A stretch of DNA of 64,000 bases, taken from contig NZ_CP022221.1 in assembly GCF_004114935.1 (NCBI RefSeq), forward strand, positions 3,865,001-3,929,000. Direction: 5' to 3'. The notes beneath the pieces are model-generated. The model was given only the letters and a program-made list of their open reading frames with translations. It was not told the origin of the DNA and did no database searches. Made by a program: the position numbers and the translations under genes. Numbering within the stretch: the stretch's first letter is position 1; every line of letters starts with the position of its first letter. The stretch comes from Bradyrhizobium zhanjiangense. GTDB lineage: Bacteria; Pseudomonadota; Alphaproteobacteria; Rhizobiales; Xanthobacteraceae. Positions 37,939 through 45,581 of this stretch are shown here, piece by piece.

Positions 37939-38621
37939 TGGATGATTTCGGTCTCTATCCGCGCGAGGAGGCGTTCGATCCGCTCGGCGTGATGCTGTTC
38001 AAGGCGCTCCAGGTGATCGCGTTCCTGTTCTTTCTGGCATTGCTTGCGGTCTCGCCGGATGCCAAGGACGGCAAGATCGATTCCAAGGCCGAGTTTATGA
38101 TCACGCTGGACTGGCCGGACAATCACCCCGACGATCTCGACCTGTTCGTGCAGGACCCTGCCGGCAACATCGCCTGGTACCGCCACCGCGAGGCCGGCTT
38201 CCTCACGCTGGACCGCGACGATCGCGGCGGCGCCAATGACTTCATCATCGTCGCCGGCAAGAAGATCGCCTCGCCCATCCGCGAGGAGATCGTCACCGTG
38301 CGCGGCATCCTCGCCGGCGAATACACCGTCAATGTCTCGCATTTCGTCGCGACGACCGGCGAGCCCGTGACGGCCAATGTGAAGGTGCAGAAGCTCAATC
38401 CGACCGCGCAGGTGATCTTCGACAACAAGTTTACGCTCGACCACACCGGCGACGAGAAGACCGCAGTCCGGTTCCGGCTCGATGCCGAGGGCAAGGTGGT
38501 CAATGTGGATCAGCGGCCGAAGTCGCTGCTGGAGACGTTTCGCAGCAGTTGGCGCAACGGCGGCGATGTCGATCCCAAGACCGGTGTGAGCAAGAACGCT
38601 GTGAGGGTGCGCCGTGATTAG
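37935..38621 (+). CDS. Single-span protein with beta-rich periplasmic domain, putative ExbD-like partner
   Basis: 228 residues, family not recognised. One membrane segment (about residues 17-40, PLGVMLFKALQVIAFLFFLALL) has an Asp just before it in FDPLGV, reminiscent of the proton-carrying Asp of ExbD/MotB. The periplasmic part contains LDWPDNHPDDLDLFVQDPAG and ILAGEYTVNVSHFV, resembling the beta-sandwich of DUF2135-like proteins, ending with a helical region. The ATG overlaps the upstream stop by four bases, so translation is coupled. Function inferred from position only. Confidence 0.7.
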   Translation: MMDDFGLYPREEAFDPLGVMLFKALQVIAFLFFLALLAVSPDAKDGKIDSKAEFMITLDWPDNHPDDLDLFVQDPAGNIAWYRHREAGFLTLDRDDRGGANDFIIVAGKKIASPIREEIVTVRGILAGEYTVNVSHFVATTGEPVTANVKVQKLNPTAQVIFDNKFTLDHTGDEKTAVRFRLDAEGKVVNVDQRPKSLLETFRSSWRNGGDVDPKTGVSKNAVRVRRD

Positions 38622-39219
38622 CCTGCAGACGGTCATCCTCTCGCTGTCGGTCGCCTACGCCGTCGTAGGCGCGCTGCTGCTGGTCGTTCTGGTCTATGCG
38701 CGGCTGCACTGGTCCCTGAAGGCGGTCGCGGTGGTCGTGACCAGCGCCTTCTATGTCGTCAGCTTCACCGAGATGCGCGGGCTGCTCGGCTGGGCCAGCT
38801 CCGACCGGATGCCGGCCGCCTTCAAGCTGCTCCAGGCCCGCATCGTCGAGCCGCATTCGCTGGAGGGCGATCCCGGCTCGATCTATCTCTGGGTCGAGGC
38901 GCTGGACGAAGACAATCGCCCGAGCGGCATTCCGCGGGCGTTCCGGGTGCCTTATGACGACAGGCTGGCCGACAAGACCCATGCGGCGCAGAACGAGATC
39001 GCGGCCGGGCATCCGCAGGGCGGGCGCGCCGCCGATTTCGGCGGCGGTGACGGCAGCCTGATCGACATGGTGCGGGAATATGTGACGCCGAAGACGATCC
39101 TGGAGACCAGTGGCGGCGATTCCTCGACCGGCGAGTTCAATGCCCCGCCGGCCGGCGCGCAAAGCGCTGTGTTCACGCCGCTGCCGCCGCCCCGGATGCC
39201 GCCAAAGGACGAGCAATAG
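38614..39219 (+). CDS. Single-span membrane protein of the TolQ-like operon
   Basis: 201 residues, not recognised. GTG 38614 overlaps the previous gene by eight bases. Hydrophobic segments LQTVILSLSVAYAVVGALLL and AVAVVVTSAFYVVSFTEM are followed by a soluble region with IYLWVEALDEDNRPSGIPRAFRVPY and a Pro-rich end (FTPLPPPRMPPKDEQ). IYLWVEALD has some resemblance to a beta-sandwich of the preceding protein. It probably works in the same envelope complex. Two membrane segments are possible rather than one. Confidence 0.65.
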   Translation: MISLQTVILSLSVAYAVVGALLLVVLVYARLHWSLKAVAVVVTSAFYVVSFTEMRGLLGWASSDRMPAAFKLLQARIVEPHSLEGDPGSIYLWVEALDEDNRPSGIPRAFRVPYDDRLADKTHAAQNEIAAGHPQGGRAADFGGGDGSLIDMVREYVTPKTILETSGGDSSTGEFNAPPAGAQSAVFTPLPPPRMPPKDEQ

Positions 39220-39286
39220 GCCCTTCACCATCGCGGCAGCGACCCGCTGGAAAACCGACCCGCGCCGGCGCATGTTCTTGACGTCC

Positions 39287-39323
39287 CTCAATTTGGCCTT
39301 ATCGGCTTCCGATAAGATTTGAG
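39287..39323. promoter_or_regulatory. Nested hairpin upstream of the phosphoesterase-kinase unit
   Basis: CTTATCGG and CCGATAAG (39298-39316, three-base loop) lie inside CTCAA and TTGAG (39287-39323). It stands just before the GGAGG of the phosphoesterase gene. TTGACG at 39278 may be a -35 element. It could be an operator or an RNA hairpin affecting translation. Confidence 0.45.
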
Positions 39324-39335
39324 GGTGGAGGGTAC

Positions 39336-40076
39336 GTGCTCCTAGCTGTCTTCTCGGATATCCACGGCAACCGGCAGGCGTTCGAGGCGTGCCTGAAGAT
39401 CGCCCGTGCGAAGGGCGCGGAGCGCTTCGTCCTGCTCGGTGATTTCGTCGGCTATGGCGCCGATCCGGAATGGGTCGTGGACACAGCGATGGAGCTCGTC
39501 GCCGGCGGCGCCATTGCCGTGCGCGGCAATCACGACCAGGCGGTCAATTCCTCGGCCGAGACCATGAATGTCGAGGCGCAGGTCGCGATCGAATGGACCC
39601 GCGGCCGGCTCGATAGCGCGCAGCGGCGGTTCCTGGCCGAATTGCCGATGCTGGTGGAGGACGACGGCCGTCTGTTCGTGCATTCGGAAGCCTCCAGCCC
39701 GCAGCGCTGGCACTATGTCCGATCAACGGCCGATGCCGCCAAGAGCCTGATATCGACGCCCGCCCACGTCACCTTCTGCGGCCACATCCACAGGCCGGCG
39801 CTCTATTCGATGTCGGTGACGGCGAAGATGACGAGCTTTGTGCCGAAGACCGACGTGTCCGTGCAGCTCTTGCGCGGGCGGCAATGGCTTGCCGTGCTCG
39901 GTTCGGTCGGCCAGCCCCGCGACGGCGATCCATCCGCGGCCTTCGTGCTGTTCGACACGGTTTCGTGCCAGATCACCTATTGCCGCGCGCCCTACGATAT
40001 CGAGACGGCCGCAAACCGGATCCGCGAGAACGGCCTGCCGCATTGGCTGGCCGACCGCCTCTCGCAGGGGCGCTGA
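39336..40076 (+). CDS. Calcineurin-like metallophosphoesterase
   Basis: 246 residues with all five metallophosphoesterase motifs: FSDIHGN, VLLGDFVGYGADPEW, RGNHDQAV, FVHSEA and FCGHIHRPA. The size suits a YfcE/MJ0936-like phosphodiesterase or a protein phosphatase; neither can be chosen by sequence. GTG 39336 has GGAGG upstream. Five bases separate it from a Ser/Thr kinase gene, so a kinase-phosphatase pair is possible. It follows the TolQ-like operon by 116 bases. Confidence 0.9.
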   Translation: MLLAVFSDIHGNRQAFEACLKIARAKGAERFVLLGDFVGYGADPEWVVDTAMELVAGGAIAVRGNHDQAVNSSAETMNVEAQVAIEWTRGRLDSAQRRFLAELPMLVEDDGRLFVHSEASSPQRWHYVRSTADAAKSLISTPAHVTFCGHIHRPALYSMSVTAKMTSFVPKTDVSVQLLRGRQWLAVLGSVGQPRDGDPSAAFVLFDTVSCQITYCRAPYDIETAANRIRENGLPHWLADRLSQGR

Positions 40077-40081
40077 CGGCG

Positions 40082-41521
40082 ATGCCGAAACCGCTGGTCA
40101 AATCAGGCGCTGTGATCGACGGCTTCACCATCGGCGAGTGCGTGCATGCTGGCGGAATGGCGACGCTGTGGACCGTCACCCATCCCGGCATCGATGTGCC
40201 CATGCTGATGAAGATCCCGCGGGTGTCGGAGGGCGAGGATCCCGCCGCGATCGTCTCTTTCGAGATGGAGATGATGATCCTGCCGCGGCTCGCAGGGCCG
40301 CACGTGCCGGCCTGTTTCGGCACCGGGGATTTCGCGCACCAGGCCTATGTCGTGATCGAGCGCATCGTCGGCACGACGCTCTACAAGCGGCTGCCGGACC
40401 TGCCGCTGCCCTATGACGAGGCGCGGCAACTCGTGGCGAAGATTGCGACCGCGCTCGCCGACCTGCACCGGCAGAACGTGATCCATCACGACATCAAGCC
40501 AAGCAGCATCATGTTCCGCGAGAGCGGCGAGGCCGTGCTGATCGATTACGGCCTGTCGCACCACAACCATCTGCCTGATTTGTTGCAGGAAGAATTTCGC
40601 CTGCCTTACGGGACCGCGCCTTACATGGCCCCCGAGCGGCTGCTTGGTGTTCGTGACGATCCGCGCAGTGACCTGTTCTCGCTCGGCGTGCTGCTCTATT
40701 TCTTCACTACGGGCGAGCGTCCGTTCGGCGAGGGTGAGACGTTGCGCGCGATGCGGCGCCGGCTGTGGCGCGATCCCTATCCGCCGCGCGCATTGCGCGC
40801 TGACTATCCGCCCTGGCTCCAGGAGGTGGTGCTGCGCTGCCTCGAGATCGAGCCGGTGTGGCGCTATCCAACGGCATCACAGCTCGCCTTCGACCTCACC
40901 CATCCGGATCAGGTCAAGCTCACCGCGCGCGCGGAACGGCTGAAGCGTGATTCCCTGGGCATCGCGTGGCGGCGCCGCTTCAATCAGGGCGTCATGCAGC
41001 CACGGGCGAAGTCGGATGTCGCGGCGCAGATCGCGTCGAGCCCAATTCTTGCGGTGGCGCTCGACACGGTGGAGGGCGCACCGGAGCTGAACGAAGCGCT
41101 CCGCGTGACGACCGCGCGCATCCTCGCCACACTGCCCTCGGCGCGGCTTGCCTGCCTCAACGTGCTCAAGCTCAACCGCATCGCGATCGACCGGACGCTC
41201 GACGAGCAGGGCTCCAACAAGCATATCGACCGCCTGGTCGCGCTCCGGCATTGGGCGACGCCCCTCAAGCTGGATGAGAGCCGGCTGTCGGTTCATGTGC
41301 TGGAAGCCGTCGATCCCGCCGCTGCGATCCTGGAGTTCGCCGCGGTCAATCATCTCGACCACGTCATCATCGGGGCACGGCAGAGCTCGTTCCGCCGTAC
41401 GCTGCTCGGCAGCGTCTCGGCCAAGGTGGCCTCGGAAGCAGCCTGCACCGTCACCGTGGTGCGGCCGCCGCGAATGGCGGGGGATGCAGCCGAAGCGGAT
41501 GCCGGCGAGGCGGCCGGATAG
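40082..41521 (+). CDS. Ser/Thr protein kinase fused to a universal-stress-like domain
   Basis: 479 residues. Kinase core: glycine-rich loop GECVHAGGMATLW, invariant Lys44 (MLMKIPR), catalytic loop HHDIKPSSIMF (Asp137, Lys139), metal-binding Asp155 as DYG, then YMAPERLLG. Two departures: HHD for HRD, and Ser142 where Asn normally binds magnesium. After about residue 345 a UspA-like domain ends HVIIGARQSSFRRTLLGSVS, akin to the ATP-binding loop of universal stress proteins. ATG 40082. Partner and substrates unknown; phosphoesterase and TolQ-like genes precede it. Confidence 0.85.
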   Translation: MPKPLVKSGAVIDGFTIGECVHAGGMATLWTVTHPGIDVPMLMKIPRVSEGEDPAAIVSFEMEMMILPRLAGPHVPACFGTGDFAHQAYVVIERIVGTTLYKRLPDLPLPYDEARQLVAKIATALADLHRQNVIHHDIKPSSIMFRESGEAVLIDYGLSHHNHLPDLLQEEFRLPYGTAPYMAPERLLGVRDDPRSDLFSLGVLLYFFTTGERPFGEGETLRAMRRRLWRDPYPPRALRADYPPWLQEVVLRCLEIEPVWRYPTASQLAFDLTHPDQVKLTARAERLKRDSLGIAWRRRFNQGVMQPRAKSDVAAQIASSPILAVALDTVEGAPELNEALRVTTARILATLPSARLACLNVLKLNRIAIDRTLDEQGSNKHIDRLVALRHWATPLKLDESRLSVHVLEAVDPAAAILEFAAVNHLDHVIIGARQSSFRRTLLGSVSAKVASEAACTVTVVRPPRMAGDAAEADAGEAAG

Positions 41522-41543
41522 GGCTGCGCCTCCGAACGGCGGA

Positions 41544-41735
41544 TCAGGCCGCGTGGACGGTGTGAGCAGCGCGCTTACGGCGGATGGGCCAGGAGAATTG
41601 CGGGCCGGGCTCGCCGTGATCCGCACTGCCGCCAAAATACTGGATGATCTCGCGGCAGGGCTCGCAGTTGAACAGGTTGCGCGACGCGGACGCCTTCGTC
41701 ATTTCCTTCAGGCAGTTCGGGCAGTGCGGCTTCAT
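41544..41735 (-). CDS. Small protein with two CxxC motifs (zinc-ribbon-like)
   Basis: 63 residues starting MKPHCPNCLKEMTKASASRN, with CPNC at 5-8 and CEPC about 20 residues on, then YFGGSADHGEPG and a basic tail. Two CxxC pairs suggest a zinc ribbon. The Shine-Dalgarno is weak. It may be the last of three short same-strand genes. Not identified. Confidence 0.55.
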   Translation of the reverse strand: MKPHCPNCLKEMTKASASRNLFNCEPCREIIQYFGGSADHGEPGPQFSWPIRRKRAAHTVHAA

Positions 41736-41760
41736 GGTGGGCGGTCCGGAAAAGGAAATC

Positions 41761-41940
41761 TCAGTGTCGGCGCTGCGAGGAGAACGAATGGTCGAGGTCC
41801 GAATTGTCAGGCCAGGCATCGTTGTCCAGCGTGCCGTCGGCGCGTTCGAGGCGGCCGAACAAGTCATCGAGGCTCAGATGCGGGCGACGCGGGATCCGGC
41901 ACCTGCGCTTCGGCTGGCGCTTCACGAGTGCGATCTGCAT
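41761..41940 (-). CDS. Short basic ORF, hypothetical
   Basis: 59 residues, MQIALVKRQPKRRCRIPRRP then HLSLDDLFGRLERADGTLDND and a polar end. It starts five bases after the preceding 47-residue ORF, suggesting coupling. No family recognised; the strong basic start and acidic end look like a real small protein, but no Shine-Dalgarno is evident. Confidence 0.35.
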   Translation of the reverse strand: MQIALVKRQPKRRCRIPRRPHLSLDDLFGRLERADGTLDNDAWPDNSDLDHSFSSQRRH

Positions 41941-41945
41941 CGCGC

Positions 41946-42089
41946 TCAGTCCCGGTGACGATGAAGCGGGATGATGCGGGCCGAAGTTGGGGCCTTCACC
42001 GGTCGCGCCACGTAGAGGCTGCGAGCTGCAATCGCCGCATTGAATCCGAACCACAACGCTACGCCAGTCCAAACCAGGGTCGTCGTCAT
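41946..42089 (-). CDS. Short membrane ORF, hypothetical
   Basis: 47 residues, MTTTLVWTGVALWFGFNAAI then AARSLYVARPVKAPTSARIIP. One hydrophobic helix (residues 4-22) followed by a basic end. GGGAG stands seven bases before the ATG, good support for translation. First of three tiny genes. Function unknown. Confidence 0.45.
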   Translation of the reverse strand: MTTTLVWTGVALWFGFNAAIAARSLYVARPVKAPTSARIIPLHRHRD

Positions 42090-42241
42090 GATGTGCTCCC
42101 GTCAAAAGCAGGCAGGAGTCACTTGCGGTGATTTGCGCGAATCAGTGAAGTCCGGATGAGTACGGATCAAGATTGCAGTTTCTAGGCATTGCGCGCTGCA
42201 ACACCGCTAAGATCCGCAGGTTTGCGGGCTCCCGATCCAGC

Positions 42242-42943
42242 TCAAATCGCTTCGCCGCGCGCCCCTAGCGCCGCGTTGCGGATGGCCGCGATGTTGGTCT
42301 TGTAGGCCTCCTGCGTGCCGCCCCTGAACACGGAGGTGCCAGCGACGAAGGCGTTGGCGCCCGCCGCCGCGAGCGCGCCGGCAACGTCAGGGCCGATACC
42401 GCCGTCGACCTCGATGTCGATCGGGCGTCCCGCAGTCATCGCGCGGATGTCACGGATCTTGCCGATCGCGGAGGGGATGAAGGTCTGGCCGCCGAAGCCG
42501 GGATTGACCGACATCACCAGCACGAGGTCGACCAGGTCGAGCACGTATTCGAGCGCGCTGATCGGCGTGCCCGGGTTGAGCGAGACGCCGGCCTTCTTGC
42601 CGAGCGCGCGGATGGCCTGGAGCGAACGGTGCAGATGTGGACCTGCCTCCGCATGGACGGTGATGTGGTCGCACCCGGCTTTCGCAAAGGCCTCGAGATA
42701 GGGGTCGCAGGGCGAGATCATCAGATGCGCGTCGAAGATCTTCTTCGTGTGCGGGCGCATCGCCTTGATGACATCAGGACCGTAGGAGATGTTGGGAACG
42801 AAGTGTCCATCCATCACGTCGAGATGGATCCAGTCGGCGCCGGCGGCATCCACCGCGCGCACCTCCTCGCCGAGCTTGGAGAAATCCGAGGCCAGGATCG
42901 AGGGTGCTATGGCCAGGGGGCGGGGGGCGAAGGCTTGGGTCAT
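42242..42943 (-). CDS. rpe: Ribulose-phosphate 3-epimerase
   Basis: 233-residue TIM-barrel enzyme of the pentose phosphate and Calvin cycles, interconverting D-ribulose 5-phosphate and D-xylulose 5-phosphate. The conserved stretches are [32 protein letters not shown] (metal His and Asp), [15 protein letters not shown] and [15 protein letters not shown] 42943 is used; the upstream frame to 42991 is not family-like. It stands alone, with no cbb genes nearby. Confidence 0.96.
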   Translation of the reverse strand: MTQAFAPRPLAIAPSILASDFSKLGEEVRAVDAAGADWIHLDVMDGHFVPNISYGPDVIKAMRPHTKKIFDAHLMISPCDPYLEAFAKAGCDHITVHAEAGPHLHRSLQAIRALGKKAGVSLNPGTPISALEYVLDLVDLVLVMSVNPGFGGQTFIPSAIGKIRDIRAMTAGRPIDIEVDGGIGPDVAGALAAAGANAFVAGTSVFRGGTQEAYKTNIAAIRNAALGARGEAI

Positions 42944-43225
42944 GGCGCGGTTTCCGGTGGCGGCCGAAACAAGAATGGCCTCGCCTAACATGGGCCTCCG
43001 CAGCGGGCAATGCAGGGGGAAGCTGCTTCCTGTGGGCGGAAATTTCTGCCGCGACCGGCACGAATTGCCGGTGTTCCCGGACCGTGCAAGGCGCAGCGAA
43101 GGCGGATTTCATTGAGCTTTTCACGCTGGCACGACGCTTGCTGACGTCTCTTTCTGGCGTCATCTCTTGCTGACGTCGTCTTCGGAACATTGGCCGCGGC
43201 ATGCCGCATCGGTTGGAGTTGTGCA

Positions 43226-44035
43226 ATGTTGTTCGCCCTCGGTGCCGTAGGCAGTGCGCTCGACGTGATCCAGTCGCTGACGAGCTCGAAATCGTCATCG
43301 GCAACGCAGAAGACGGGATCTTCCCAAGGCGCAACCAATCCATTCGCGATCGACAGCGGCAGCAGCAGCACGACCAGCGGCGCGACCTCGTCGATCAATT
43401 CGGGCAGGTATCCGCAGATATCGCCCGAAACGATGAATGCGTTGTTCGCGGCGCAAAGCCAGTCGACCGACGGCGCGAGCGGGGCGACCAGCTCGACCTC
43501 GTCGAGTTCGGCGTCCTCGACCTCGAAGGACCGGGAGGCGGCGCTGAAGGATCTGTTCTCGCAGATCGATGCGGATGGCGACGGCAAGATCACCAAGTCC
43601 GAGTTCGAGGATGCGCTGGGCGCCGGCGGCACCAATCTGGCGCAGGCCGACGACGTGTTCTCGAAGATGGATGCGAACTCGGATGACAGCATCAGCCTGG
43701 ATGAGATGTCGAAGGCGCTGACGAGCGGCCATGGCCGCCATCACGCGCAAGGCGCCGGCGGATCGGGCGATGCGTCGGGCGGCGGATCGGAGTCTTCGTC
43801 GAAGGCAAGCAGGGGGTCGACCTCGACGACGACGACCAATGCCGACGGCTCGACCACCACCACCGTCACCTATGCCGACGGTTTCAAGATGTCGACGACT
43901 GTGCCTGGCGCGTCCAGCTCTTCAAGCGCGAATGGTGGCGGCAATTCGCCCTATGATTGGTTCGGGCAGATGATGCAGCGTCAGGCGCAGGCTGTGTCCG
44001 CGACCGCGTCCTCTTCGATGTCGATGAGCGTGTGA
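43226..44035 (+). CDS. EF-hand protein with Ser/Thr-rich flanks
   Basis: 269 residues. Two consecutive EF-hand loops: DADGDGKITKSE (115-126), canonical, and DANSDDSISLDE (149-160), in which position 6 is Asp in place of Gly. The pair sits in helical surroundings (EAALKDLFSQI, LAQADDVFSKM). Both sides are low-complexity Ser/Thr/Gly-rich, the C-terminal part with TTTTNADGSTTTTVTYADG. A calcium-binding protein of unknown role; export is possible but no clear signal peptide. ATG 43226 follows GGAG. Confidence 0.85.
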   Translation: MLFALGAVGSALDVIQSLTSSKSSSATQKTGSSQGATNPFAIDSGSSSTTSGATSSINSGRYPQISPETMNALFAAQSQSTDGASGATSSTSSSSASSTSKDREAALKDLFSQIDADGDGKITKSEFEDALGAGGTNLAQADDVFSKMDANSDDSISLDEMSKALTSGHGRHHAQGAGGSGDASGGGSESSSKASRGSTSTTTTNADGSTTTTVTYADGFKMSTTVPGASSSSSANGGGNSPYDWFGQMMQRQAQAVSATASSSMSMSV

Positions 44036-44260
44036 TCAGGATCCGGCGCGTCCGGAGTATTCACGCGTGATCTCGTGACAGGCATAGCGGTCACGGATGT
44101 GCTGGTTGAAGAACGTTCCCTTTGAGCGCGCATCCTTGAACGCGGCAACGACCTCGGCCGGAACGTCCTCGTAGACATACAGGCGACCGCTGACGAAAGT
44201 CACCTTCAGCTCGCGCATATCGGGCGCATAGCGAAAGAAGCGGATCACGGAAGACGGCAT
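44036..44260 (-). CDS. KTSC-domain protein
   Basis: 74 residues. MPSSVIRFFRYAPDMRELKV, then RLYVYEDVPAEVVAAFKDARSKGTFFNQHIRDRYACHEI, is a KTSC domain, named after the KTSC domain of lysyl-tRNA synthetases and found alone in many proteobacteria; molecular role unknown. ATG 44260 starts the domain. It converges with the EF-hand gene, the two stop codons being adjacent. Confidence 0.85.
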   Translation of the reverse strand: MPSSVIRFFRYAPDMRELKVTFVSGRLYVYEDVPAEVVAAFKDARSKGTFFNQHIRDRYACHEITREYSGRAGS

Positions 44261-44357
44261 GACGGTGCACCTTAGCCCGTCAGGCAAACGCGGCATCCGC
44301 CAATTCGTTGCTAAAGCATGACGAGATGAAGCTCGATAGCTGCAACAGGGAGGTGGG

Positions 44358-44479
44358 CTCCCTCTCCCGCTTGCGGGAGAGGGTTGGGGAGAGGGTGCTT
44401 CCGCAATGGGACAATCGCCTAGTGGAGAGAGCCCTCACCCGGCGCTTCGCGCCGACCTCTCCGCAAGCGGGAGAGGTGA
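44358..44479. repeat. Dispersed palindromic repeat, family E (CTCCCGCTTGCGGGAG)
   Basis: CCCTCTCCCGCTTGCGGGAGAGGG and, about 90 bases on, CGGCGCTTCGCGCCG and CTCTCCGCAAGCGGGAGAG make one large hairpin with smaller ones inside. The sequence type is common in alphaproteobacterial intergenic DNA. It lies between the KTSC and P1-peptidase genes, both on the minus strand. Confidence 0.8.
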
Positions 44480-44521
44480 GCGGCCCGCGGCAATCGATTC
44501 AACCTAATTTCCGTTTCGCTT

Positions 44522-45523
44522 CTAGCCAAACCGATCCCTCCAAGCCGGCTGGGCGCCCGCGAACGGCAAGGCCGACGCGCTGTAGACGCCACGCGCGATC
44601 GCGCGTGCGACCACGTTGGCAGCGATCGTGCCAAGCTCGGTGAGGCCGACCAGCGGCTCGATCGGCTTCGCGCACGTCGCGGCGGCGAACAGCACGTCGC
44701 CGTCGGTCGGCGCGTGCACCGGATAGATCGCGCGGGCAAAACCGGTATGCGCGATCATCGCCAGCCGCTTGGCCTGGGGTTTGGTCAGCACCGCATCAGT
44801 GACGATGGCGCCGATAGTGGTGTTTTCGCGCGCGCTCGCCGCGGGACCGCCCTTGATGCGCATGCGGAGCATGTCGTCGGTGAATCTGTCCGGCAGCCCG
44901 CGTCCGCCGAATTCGCCGTCCACCTCGAACGGCGCCGCCCAGAACCACGGTCCGTCGCCGACGGTGACGCTGCCCACCGCGTTGACGGCGACGATCGCCG
45001 CGACCTTGACGCCATCGGGCGTCACCGCCGAGGCCGAGCCGAGCCCGCCTTTGAACGTCGCGGTGGTGGCACCGAGGCCGGCGCCGACGCTGCCGAGCGC
45101 GAAGTCCGTGCCGGCGGCGGCTGCTGCTGCCGCGGCGTAGCCGAGGTCACGATAGGGCGAGAAGCGTCCCCAGGCCTTGTCGCCACCATTGAGGAGGTCG
45201 AACAGGATCGCGCCCGGCACGATCGGGATCAGCGCTTCGCGAACCCGGAAGCCGCGACCCTGCTCGGCGAGCCAGGCCTGCACGCCGCCGCCGGTATCGA
45301 GGCCAAAGGCGGAGCCGCCCGACAGCGCGATGGCGTCGACGCGCTCGACGGTGTTGGCAAGATCGAGCAATGCGTCCTCGCGCGTGCCGGGTCCGCCGCC
45401 GCGAACGTCTATGGCGGCGACCGCCGGAGAATCGAAGACAACCGCGGTCGCGCCCGAGCCGACTTTTGCGTCTTCGGCATGGCCGACGCGGACGCCGGCG
45501 ATGTCGGTGAGGAGATTTTTCAA
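44522..45523 (-). CDS. P1-family aminopeptidase/amidase (DmpA-like)
   Basis: 333 residues of the DmpA/P1 family, an Ntn-type fold that self-cleaves to expose its nucleophile. Conserved blocks are ITDIAGVRVGHAED-like start, ALSGGSAFGLDTGGGVQAWL and ARENTTIGAIVTDA (about 231-242), where the nucleophile is expected at Thr235 or 236 rather than the Ser of DmpA. Members release N-terminal D- or L-amino acids or hydrolyse beta-peptides. The start is TTG 45523 with GAGG five bases upstream. Ends 60 bases short of the hybrid kinase gene, same strand. Confidence 0.9.
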   Translation of the reverse strand: MKNLLTDIAGVRVGHAEDAKVGSGATAVVFDSPAVAAIDVRGGGPGTREDALLDLANTVERVDAIALSGGSAFGLDTGGGVQAWLAEQGRGFRVREALIPIVPGAILFDLLNGGDKAWGRFSPYRDLGYAAAAAAAAGTDFALGSVGAGLGATTATFKGGLGSASAVTPDGVKVAAIVAVNAVGSVTVGDGPWFWAAPFEVDGEFGGRGLPDRFTDDMLRMRIKGGPAASARENTTIGAIVTDAVLTKPQAKRLAMIAHTGFARAIYPVHAPTDGDVLFAAATCAKPIEPLVGLTELGTIAANVVARAIARGVYSASALPFAGAQPAWRDRFG

Positions 45524-45581
45524 ACTGGCCTCGTGAGCTGAGAGGAGTTCGCACCTGCGATAGCGCAGAGACGTCGCAGGC

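Noticed and set aside
44522..45523. A frameshift at the start of the P1 peptidase because it lacks an ATG
   Set aside because: TTG 45523 has a GAGG ribosome site at the right distance and begins exactly where the family sequence begins, so the gene is intact.
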